From positions 37,125,425 to 37,189,424 of the forward strand of contig CAIIXF020000010.1 of the NCBI GenBank assembly GCA_903813345.2: a stretch of 64,000 nucleotides of DNA. The letters run 5' to 3'. A model generated the notes under the pieces. The model was not told where the DNA came from. It did not search any database and was given only the letters and a program-made list of their open reading frames with translations. How positions within the stretch are numbered: position 1 is the stretch's first letter; every line of letters begins with the position of its first letter. Below, piece after piece: positions 1 through 10,400 of the stretch. Source of the stretch: Owenia fusiformis. Taxonomy: Eukaryota; Annelida; Polychaeta; Sabellida; Oweniidae. The translations under genes and the position numbers were made by a program.

Positions 1-504
1 AATTTTTCAGAGAGTTGGATTGATATTTTACTATCACGGGAACTTCACTTGAAAGAAAACATATTGCTTTTATAAAAAAAACTGTATTTATGGCCAGAAA
101 GTACTCATGGTGAAAGATATGACCGTCTGAAATCACTTGCCATACTGCACATGGACCTTTGGAGAAAAGGATATCATTTTGATGAAATGAGACACATTCC
201 TCGTGGGAGAATGGTAAAAATATAAGACTGCCTTAACTTATTTGCCAAAATCCCGTATCAGAACTATAATCAGAAAATTTCATGAGACTTTATATTGTGT
301 TATAATGGCATATTATGATTCATATTCGTATTATGAATCATTCTAATTTTAAAAATTGTTAATAAAAGTTGAGAATGTCGTTCGATGGATTAAATTGTAT
401 CTATTAATGTCAACATCATTGGGTGACGACATACAACACAAGTTTCAGAAAAATATTATGGAATAAATAGGTTATTGATGGTCGTGATGAAATACTAATT
501 TTTT
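1..504. other. AT-rich intergenic DNA, no gene seen
   Basis: There is no open frame with coding character and no recognisable repeat. It runs up to the small palindrome that starts at 505. Confidence 0.5.
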
Positions 505-609
505 CCTCGAGAAAATATGATATTGGCCTCTGAAAATACCATATTGACACCCGGGTTGTCGCCCTTGGTCAATATGGTATTTTGCTTGGCCAATATCATA
601 TTTCCCTCG
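505..609. repeat. Small foldback (palindrome)
   Basis: The left arm contains ATATGATATTGGCC followed by AATACCATATTGAC. The right arm carries the reverse complements of both words in the mirrored order, and CTCGAG/CCTCGA sits at the outer ends. The arms are about 45 bp around a short GC-richer loop. It fits a short foldback MITE or a hairpin-forming sequence. No coding content. Confidence 0.8.
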
Positions 610-777
610 AAATAAAATTCATATTCCATCCCTACCATTAAATAACCTCTATGCATCTCTTCATATATTCAGAATATTTTAATATATCTACCAAAGATCA
701 ATACTAATCAATTTTCAGATTTTATTCTGTTATCCCATGAACCTGTTATAAAGACCATTTAGCATACTGACAATCTC

Positions 778-1597
778 CAACCTAAGCTCCCCCATTGGGC
801 TACGTGTTAAAGCCTCTTTAGTATGAAGTTTTATTTACTTAACACAAGCGATGAAAATATTTATAATTTTAAAGGAAACGTAACTTGACCTTATTTCCAA
901 TACCTCAACATTTTGTCAAATTCTTTCCTCAATAGGTCAAAAATTGATGATAAATTTGATGAATTTTTGAAAATCGACATTCTCATGTTAACCAATGGGA
1001 AATTGTAGGTTTTCCGCAAGTCATATAACAGAATATCCATCCATCCGAATCCTTGCAAAAATACAAGTTAGGTAGGCAATTGTATTTGCTAACTTTCTTT
1101 AACAAAAAATTTATACGTTTCTAAAGTTTCAACAAAGTCCTAGGTCTTTAAAGTCACACTTGTTTTTCTAAAAACCTCTCCCATTGAAATAACACAGGAG
1201 GCGAAAAATGATAATGACTTCAAAGCTCTGTAACTTTAGTATTCATCAAGTAAACTAAACACATAGTGCACAAAAAGTTAGACAATTCAATTTTCTAGAT
1301 AAAAAATATTTTTTGCTGAATCGTTTACAAAATAGATATCCTGAAATCTGATTTGCCCCGAACCCACCATTTCCTATTGGTTTACATGGGAATGACGATT
1401 TTCAAAAATTCATCAAATCTCTCATCAATTTCGACCTATTGTACTCGAGGAAAAATTGGGAAAATTTGGAGGTATTGGAAATAAAGACAAGATACGTTTC
1501 CATAAATATTATAAGTTATTTCACCTCAGGTTAAGCAAATAAAAATTCAAGCGTAAAGATTCTTTAACAAGTAGTTCAATGGGGGAGCTAAGGTTGC
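778..1597. repeat. Large imperfect palindrome, ~400-bp arms
   Basis: The outer ends are CCAACCTAAGCTCCCCC on the left and GGGGGAGCTAAGGTTG on the right. Further matched blocks run inward: TTATTTCCAATACCTC near 890 against its inverse near 1470, TGATGAATTTTTGAAAATCG near 957 against its inverse near 1395, and TAACTTT blocks near the centre at about 1190. The whole 820 bp is therefore a diverged inverted duplication, typical of a foldback-type non-autonomous element. The open frame of 139 codons that starts in its right end at 1579 has no coding character. Confidence 0.8.
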
Positions 1598-2810
1598 CAA
1601 ACTTATTGAGGGAGTGTAAAATGAGCTCTCGTGGTCTTTCTTTGCCCATTTATACCCCTCTACAGCAAAAAGTACTGAATGTTACATGGTGTGTCATATT
1701 TCATTTTAAAGTCTCCGATAAATCGGGCTACGTATACCGCCGTGTTTACATTAGGGGATTAGAAGAGTTTATTTTTTATTTAGGTATGCAAGCTACGTAT
1801 ATCAATATTAGGCCTTCATTCATGTACTCGTGTGCATGTAATCAGCATGCCCTTCAATATTATGTAAACCAGGCTATTCAAGTACTGTATAGTGTACACT
1901 ATTTATGTGTGTACACAATACAATTCCCTGGGAAACAAAACACAAATACTTTTTATATGTTCAAAATGAGCCATTTGATTGATGCAAACACTAAATAGCT
2001 TCATAAATAACATCTACAAAGTATATCTAATAGTAATTTTCAATTTCAATGGTGAAACTTCCCTGGTTACGATTAGATGGGAAATCATCATGAGACGAAG
2101 ATCGTTCGCCTTCCTGGCTTACCTCTGAATCGTGTACCCGGTAATCTCTTTATATAGTTTAGCGAGAGCGGTGCGCCTGCGCAGTTTTAAACTTTGGCGC
2201 ACACTTTAAAGACAATTTAATTCTGGAGTTACCTGCGAAATTTCAGCTTTATATCTTATAATTTTACAGATTTACAGTTGATTCTTGGTAGTTGGTATGA
2301 TCACCAGTTGCTGCTCAAACAGCAGCTTATTAGGACAGATATGATTTCAATAAAAATTCACATAAAGGTGTAGCATTGCATAATCCTCTAAGCACTTTCC
2401 TCACATTCTTCAGAATTACATCCTTACTGTATCATTTTCCAAGTGGCTCTTTGTCCATCAATTCCTATACCCTGTTTTTCAGAACTGAGCCCATGTGTTC
2501 AGTGCAGTTGAAATCTGGGCTAATTCTTTCATATTCCACTTTCTTAAAATTTGACCTTTAACCAGTAACAGAGCAGCAAACAAAGTACTGAAGTAGCAAA
2601 CTTTGAAACAATGAAGCTTTTTTAATATAAAGTTTAATTAAATGAAATTTGATGAGTAACTCAAGAATTATATTATCTTTCAAATGAGGTATGACACGAC
2701 ATGTACCATTAAGGACTTTTCACTGTAGAGGGGGGGATGCTGTTGTTTTTTGACACCCTGTATACCATACTTCTCAACGTAAAGCTGATTTTTGAAATTG
2801 TGATTGATCT
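1598..2810. other. Intergenic DNA, no supported gene
   Basis: It contains a 61-codon frame at 2376-2561 with no recognisable features, and a G-run followed by GACACCCTGTATACC near 2750 that resembles a transposon terminus but has no partner I could find. Nothing else stands out. Confidence 0.4.
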
Positions 2811-3534
2811 CAAAGGATAGGTATCGATTGGTGAACTGAATTCAATAATGTTTTTCTCTTAAACCAATTGAAATATTCTGTAAAAAACACGGTATTTTAT
2901 GTAATCTTGACTAATTGACAACAATTTAATGCGAAAATCATTTAGAAATATTTTATATAACTGTTTTTGTTAACATTTTTTTAGTGCTATTGTTTTTGCT
3001 CCTTTCTACCAATTCTTGAGAATGAAATAAAATGTCTTTCCGAACCTTGTTGGTACAAAATAGCATATACAACATGTTTTAAGACCTCTCAATATTATAG
3101 TTATACAAAGGAATTTTAGGTTGATTTTAAAAAAGTATTCAAAAATTTAAAACAAAATCCCCCCAAAATAGATAAAAATCAAGATAAAACTTTTATTTCA
3201 TTAACAAGATACTTTTTTAAAATCAACCAAAATTTCCTTTGTACAATTACAATATTGAGAGACCTAAACATGTTGTGTTTATGTCGTTTTATTCCAATTA
3301 GGTTCGGAAAGATGTTTCATTTTACTCTGGAACACGATACCAAGAACAAAACAAGTATTTGATGTGTTTTCTAAAACAATATAGATGAAAGTATATATAT
3401 ATTTTTCAAATTATATTGTTACCATTCAAAACATGACCATTAAATTGACGATGTGTTAAATATTTGAGATTTTTTATGAGTGGTTTAAGAGAAACGTGTG
3501 TTCAAAAAATTCACCATATCGATACCACTCCTTT
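2811..3534. repeat. Large imperfect palindrome, ~360-bp arms
   Basis: The left end reads CAAAGGATAGGTATCGATTG, then TGGTGAA and TTTCTCTTAAACCA. The right end is the inverse: TGGTTTAAGAGAAACG, then TTCACCATATCGATACCA. Matched inner blocks include GACCTCTCAATATTAT near 3090 against ATATTGAGAGACCT near 3250. TTGATTTTAAAAAAGTAT near 3121 mirrors ATACTTTTTTAAAATCAA near 3210. The centre is near 3170. It is a foldback element like the one at 778-1597, but the sequence is different. Confidence 0.85.
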
Positions 3535-3786
3535 AAGTGTTACATTTTTGAAAATATCGAATTTCAAGTCAGTTCAAGATAAGTCACTAATCATCTCAGT
3601 CCAATATCCGTTATCTTAGTTTAATCTATTAATTATTTAATACATCAATACATTTTTTGTGCAGTAAACCTAGGGAGTTTCACCTGTGTTTATTTTTTCG
3701 ATAAGTATTCAGATGGTAATACTTCTAGGTCGGCATCTCGATCCGCGCTGTTATCTCAAACCTTATGGAAATCACGAACAATTGTG

Positions 3787-4066
3787 ATTGGTCAATGTAA
3801 AAAGTGATTTGATTGGCAAATGAACTTATGGTTTTTAGTATATGATTGGATCATGGAGATGACAGGTACAATCGGTTTGATTGGTCAATGTAAAAAAGTG
3901 ATTTGATTGGCGAATGAACAGTTGGCTTTTAGTATATGATTAGATAATGGAGATGACGGGTACAATTGAATTGATTGGTCAATGTAAAACGTGATTTGAT
4001 TGGTGAATGAACTGATGGCTCTTAGTATATGATTGGATAATGGGGATGCCGGGTACAAAATACTGA
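3787..4066 (+). repeat. Three tandem copies of a ~93-bp unit
   Basis: Each unit begins GATTGGTCAATGTAAAA, continues with GTGATTTGATTGG, then TAGTATATGATTGGAT, and ends with GGGTACAAT-like sequence. The copies start near 3787, 3880 and 3974. Each unit carries several ATTGG words, the inverted CCAAT box. It lies a few hundred bases upstream of the first exon I can place for the downstream gene. Confidence 0.8.
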
Positions 4067-4380
4067 TATGACAGGCAAAAACCGACTTGACGCTGTGAAT
4101 GGATAACTGAAAATGAAATAATGTATTAATGTATTTTCAAATACTTGTAACAAGTTAAACTGCGGTTATTTGTGATGCTAGCTCCAACTAGGCCTAGGAG
4201 TCTTAGTCTATAAAAATATTTTTGAAACCCAAATTGATGTTTATCGATGGCACCATGTTTCTCTTCAAGCACATGGGTAATCCGTATAGAAGATAAAACA
4301 TTCTATTGTCTATGGGCCCCTGAAACCTCCATGTCAACATTTGAACTTCAACATGTATTTAGTTATTTATGAAATTATAG

Positions 4381-4491
4381 AAACACGAAAGCTGGACATT
4401 GGCGAAACAAAAACGGATATAGGTGATGATTCTTCAAAGCAGCCAGGTGTGATGATACAACCACAAGAGGCTGAAGAGGTGTTTTTGCCAG
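4381..4491 (+). CDS. Unrecognised gene, exon A (start uncertain)
   Basis: An acceptor-like TTATAG precedes 4381 and the donor CCAG|GTACG follows 4491. One leftover base (G) joins the next exon's first two bases to make Asp. A donor at 4512 (GGG|GTAAG) looks stronger but gives the wrong phase. The exon is acidic and begins near an ETRKLDIGE-like stretch. If translation starts at the in-frame ATG 4353, this would be the first coding exon. Confidence 0.5.
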
Positions 4492-7400
4492 GTACGATTA
4501 TGTACCAAGGGGTAAGAGGTGTAACCAGATAGCACATAGCTTAACCGAAAATAATTTTATTCGCCCTGTGACCCTTGGTGCTAGCTAAAGTATGACAATA
4601 CTGTAGCATTGCATTGACCTCTGTAATACTTTATTTTTTATTGTTTTTATACTCATGTTTAATATCTTCATTTTCATCAATGGTGTTTCTTTTATTTCAG
4701 ATTCCTTGCCTACCTTATCTGATTTGTTCACATTAAAATCACGCGTGTTCAATATCGAGCAGACTGTGGCTGATAACTGCAAAGTAACGTGGGCGTCCAA
4801 CGGTTGCACGGTGTCCTTAACTCCCAACCCTGATGACTGTGTGAATGTTAATGTTGTCATTGAAAAAGTCTTGAATACTATTAGTGGTATTGCAGAAGCA
4901 CTTCGGCTAGGCTCAATTGGGAATAATCCTATTGATTTGTCTGATTTGGTTGTAAATTATCTTGAAGTCAATGTCTGTAATGAAACCGTGGAACTTTCAG
5001 CTACTTTATTTGATGATCGGGAGATAACAATTATTCCTTCTACTTTAAGTGTTACAAATATCGAGATCGACCTGTCTATTGCGGTTCCAAATAAAACTAC
5101 CACTGTGTCGTTTTATGCTACATGGGACTTTGGAGGGGTTTCATTTATTATCCAAGCAGGTTATGAGAGTGGGGAATACGAAATCACTGCACTCCCAGTT
5201 ACATCTGATGTAACCCTTGCCACATTGTTGGGAAGCGTCGCAAATGCAGTGGTACCCGGTGATACTACTAGTGCATTAGGTCTTTTCAATGAACTGAAGT
5301 TCAATAGCATTGTTGTAAGTGACATGATTCTCGATGCTAAATTTACAGATTCTGGCAATGGGTTCGAATTCTCCTTTACATCAACTGTACCTGGTCTTGG
5401 TAGTACAAACATCATGTTAAACTTCAACAGACTCAAAGAAGGAGGTAATTTCACAAATGGATTTTCATTGGCTGCCCTGATGAAAGAACTGACCCTCGCC
5501 TCAATTATTCAACATATTGGGAGCTATGATATATCCACTGTGCCTCTAATTGGCAGTTTAGCCTTTCCAGAAGTAGCGCTTATTGGGGCTTCTAAAGATA
5601 TTCCCGAGCTCATTGTCAACTTTACCAGTGATTCTGATGTTATGTCTTTACTACCATCAGTCACCAAGGGCGTCACCCTATTGTTTACTGCAAGATTTGA
5701 CGGAGACTCAGACCCGATGAATTTCATGGTTAAATATTCTGCTCCTAAGTCAATTGGCTTTACAATTTTGCCAGGACCGCAGCTTGACATCGAGGGTATC
5801 ATAAACAAAGTTCTCAACTCGATCAATCTTCAGCTGCCACCTGGATTTCCATTGGCGGGGTTTCTCAGTCAAGGTCTTTCTAATATGAACTATAACGGTG
5901 ATATCAATGAGTTAAATATTCCAGTGATACTTGGAGATGACATAATAATAGTGAAGCATGTGTTCGAGATAAAAGAACCTCAGATCGTCTTTGTCATAGG
6001 CCTAGGAAAACCAAGGACTTTAAACTTCTTGGCAAGTGGCACATGGATGATAAAGGACTATCCCATTGCACTTAGCATTAGTAAACCACCTGGAGCACCC
6101 GAATTTTTGGCATCTGCTTGTTCTGAAAAACCACTAGAAGTTGGAAAAGTCATGGCACAATTAGCGTCGTCGTTTCTTCCTGATTTCGTCGGTAATATTT
6201 TCGAGACGTTCTCAATCGAAAATCCATGTTTTGAAGTTTCGATAGGCAGCAATTTTGGTGTGAGAGTAAGTGGCACTGCAGTTATAGGTAGTTTTGATGC
6301 TTCGAAGGTAGAAGTATTAGGAGGAAAGGTAGATGGGGCTATGCTTATGGCTTTAGGCATTGTACTTGAAAAGACTAGACTCAGTAGCGTTATAGATAAA
6401 CTCACTACGGGTAACGTTGACATAACTCCAATGCCAGGTAGTAGGATATTTGACGAAAGCTCTATCGGACTCGTAATGTCAACTCATGAAATACCAACCA
6501 TGGGAAGGAGTGAATTAGAATTCAGACTCACAATGTTGAGCAACACCAATACATTAGATGGTGTATCGATTGTTGTCCATATGAAACTCCCAGTTGCCGC
6601 AGACTGTTCGGGTGATTTCCTCTGTCGAGTTTTTAACAAGTTCTTTCCTAATCTCTCTATGGTTATGAAGGGGCGACTTGCAATTGATGACCTTCTACTC
6701 GAGTCGACGATTCCTAAAGAAATAGAGATTGCTCCAGGATTTATGCTGTCTGGTTTAGGGTTTAGAATCATTGCAAGACCATCTATGATAGAGGTAGCCC
6801 TGATAGCTAGTCTAACTATAGACGAGCCTGCTTTACGTTTTACTGGTGCGATTGGGTTTTCAACTACAGGGGCAACATTGGAGATGGCAATGGTGGAGTG
6901 TTGGCCTAAACCATTCACTATTCCGATTGTAACTATATGTGACCTATTTATTAAAATAGGCATATTACCTGAACCTACTTTCGTCTCTGAGTTGCATCTA
7001 GGGGGTCGTGCTCAGATCGGTTTGATTGACAACTCCAAAGCAAGACTCTTCAATGCATCTTTGTTTATCGGCCTCAACAAAATCGTCCCTTCTGAAAGTT
7101 ATTTCTTAGGAAAAATTACTGAATTAACGATCCCCGAAATATTAGCTGCATTTGCGTATTACCCGAGTCTGCCAAAGGCTTTAGATGAGATAGGTTTTCC
7201 AGATGGTATTGATGTATCATACTCCCAGTTTGGTAAAGTGTTGCCAAATGTTGTAACAATACCCAGTGGGTTTAGATTTAACGGCACAATACAAATAATG
7301 CGCTTTAGAGCTAGTAGTAGAATGCGCATGGACATTAATGGTATATTCATATTTTTGACAGTAGATAGGTTTAATATTGGCAATGATCTAATCAGCGTTG

Positions 7401-10400
7401 ATGGTGATGGTGAATCTGGTCCTGAATTGTTAGTTGACGTTGGGTGGAATCCACCTAGAGCCAAGATTGATATTCAGGGGAAAGTTTGTGTGCTTAAAAT
7501 ATGTGCATCAGTTAATATAACAGTCGATTCACAAGGTATTCACTTTGAAATAAGAGGTAAATTCTTAGATCTCTTTGAAGCCCAACTTACCCTTACTGCT
7601 AGTTACACATCATTAGATTCTGCAACGTTTAGTGTATCGGGATACTTTGAGAAAACACTCTTGGATACCTTGAAGAACAAGGTGGTCGGCGCCATTGATA
7701 ATTTAAGTGAGGAGGCAAGTGAGGCCCTTGATGCAGCCACTAAAGAACTTGAATCAGCTAAACAAAGTATGGAAAATGCAGCTGAAGATCTGCGAGCTAA
7801 GAAAGCTGTTGTAAGAACGTTTGTTTCAGCCAAAGCTTCTTTTTTATAACATAACGACATTAAATAACTTGTTTTTAATAGTGTAGCCTTTATCAATATA
7901 TGATATACACAGTTTGTCATAAAAGTTATAATATATTTAAGCCTGATTGTTTAGGTAACTTGATTAGTTCACAGTGGCAAATGACAGAAATTGCTGACAG
8001 AGTGCAAACTGGAGCCAATATCGCCGATACAAGGTTTATGTATTTTTAGGTTGATGGGATTCAAAATTCAATTAATGCCAAAGCTCGAGAGATTGGTGAT
8101 CAGAAAGCAAAGATTGACGACTTGGAAAGGAAATTGAAGGAAAGTGTAGAAGTTGCCGAAAGAGAGGTTGAGAAATTAGAGGATGCAAAGGCAGAGATCA
8201 TTAAAATAGAAAACGAGATTAAGAAAATAGAAGATAGCTGTCCAGGTGGATGTTCATCAAAGCTCAAGAAAAGTAGGAATGGATTTTACGTCATGAATAA
8301 ATGAATACTGTGTTTACTTAACTGAAATGGAAGATGAACTTTTGAATCACTGAAAATATTTATTATTTTTCAGATAAAGTCATACACCACTGTTTTCCTA
8401 ATAACGTTTTCATTCTCAGTAATTCTTCGTGAGATTTTCACTGGAAAATCCTCAAAGCATTTCTAACATACAAAATATTCTCATAATCAATTTTTATAAT
8501 CATAGTTTTTAAAAAATGATGACAGACAGTTTCAATTGATATATTTCTTTACATAGAGTTTGTGCATTGACCTTATTTAAAAGCAGTAATCTGATAATAT
8601 AGACATTTGCCTTCATCGGATACTTGAGAATAATATCCATTGTCAATCTGCTGTTAGAGGTCCGTCCAATGTTTTACTTGGACATCAGTTAGAATATTAT
8701 ATCAAATAACTTGAATTAAATAGGTCTCATTTGTAATACAAGGTGGGCCAAAAGGTAACCCAAACAATCTTAATAACTCAATTATCTTGCAGGAGTTTAG
8801 TGTCTTATTGGGCACAATTTTAGGCCTTGTCCAATGTATTGTCATTCTACCAAGTTTCATTTGTATATCTCTAGTAGTCACGATTTTATGGCTATTTTCC
8901 AAAACATGCCATAATAAGGGCGACGTGTATGGAGGCCAATTGCAACTTGAACGTATTGGGCGTAATTGTTCACAACACGAGTATATACATCTTGTGTATG
9001 GCTCTTATCTTCCCCCTTATCTCTTGTTTCAAGGATTGTTCGTGAAGAAAATAGGCCTACAGATAAAAATCTGGTGGGATTTATGTCCAGTCAGTGAGAC
9101 ACATTTCGGCATTTTGAGCATGTTTTGTAAATGGCCATCAAGTCGTGACTATTAAAATTAGACCGATGCACTTATTAGAATGAAAGAACTTTAATTGTGC
9201 CAAATATGATTTGAAACCCATGCTGAGTTATTAACATGCAATTGTTTGGGGTTCTTTTTTGGATCATCCTGTATTTGATACTAGCTATGGATTGCTTCCT
9301 GAATTCTGAGTGTCTGACGTAGGATGGCATCAAGAATCAGATAAAATATACTTTCTGTTCAAGAAAAATATTTCACCAGTCTGCAATATCAAAGAGATTT
9401 AAACATGAAATTGAAATACTTTAGAGTCAGGGCTATCTAGATTGCACAACATATCGTTTATCATTAAACATAATTTAGAATTATTTATTATTCAATTTTA
9501 ACAAATAATTTTTATAAAATAGATTAAACCAGAGCGTAAATATCCACGAATATGAGTCAGTACACCTAAGCTAGCACCCTAAATCAATAACTTCTAGATT
9601 GTCCTCCATTTTCAACAAAACAGAAAATCCTCCTTAACAGAAGTATGTATCCATTATATATCATTTTGTTTCATTTTAGGAAGTATGCTACCCTATATGA
9701 AACGATTGAATACTTAAAACAATATTCATTATCTTTTAGGAAGCATGCCACGTGATGTGCAATTACTACATGGCGATACGATTGTTAAAGGTATGATATC
9801 TGCAAAGTATCTGTGATATTTCTTTTGTGATATATTATGATATACAAATCGATTATCAGATTATTATCCCATCGAACGAAGATATATGAAATCTGTCTGT
9901 CCGTTCGTCCGGGCGATAACTCAAATAAGGGTTGACGGATTTGATTCAAATTGTATTATAATATTTTTAAATTGTATTGTATCATTTGCTTAATGCTTGA
10001 GGGGGTTGAACCTCTGCTTGAGAAGGAATTTTCAATAAGGCCGCTTAATTCAAAATGGCTGCAATTTTTCGTAAAAACGTAATCTTTGATAAATCAAATA
10101 CTAGTAGATGGATTTCGTTCAAGAATTGCATGCTCATGCCTAGGGACAAATGAGCTTTGCTCAAAAAGACATTTTCAAGATGGCTGCTGATTTTCAAAAT
10201 AGCCGCCAGTTTTCGTAAAAAAAACATAATCAAACATAGTCAAAAACTAGTATACAGATTTTGTTCAACTTTTATATACTGATGGGTAGGAACACAGGAG
10301 ATCTGCTGGATAAGAATTTTTTTAAGATGGCAGCTGAATTTCAAAATAGCCGCCATTTTTCGCAAACGAACATAATCGTTGATCACTCAAATAACAGTAG

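Noticed and set aside
1579-1998. 139-codon plus-strand frame
   Set aside because: It begins inside the end of the 778-1597 foldback, has no domain or splice support, and its composition matches flanking non-coding DNA.
4492-4513. Strong donor GGG|GTAAG at 4512 as the end of exon A
   Set aside because: It would join exon B out of phase; the CCAG|GTACG donor at 4492 keeps the frame.
4585-7920. Several minus-strand open frames of 91-159 codons opposite the large exon
   Set aside because: They are antisense shadows of exon B, which has supported splice sites and consistent phase.
8787-9155. 122-codon frame that might be a transposase fragment
   Set aside because: It lies inside the mariner-like MITE but shows no DDE/DDD-type motif or helix-turn-helix.
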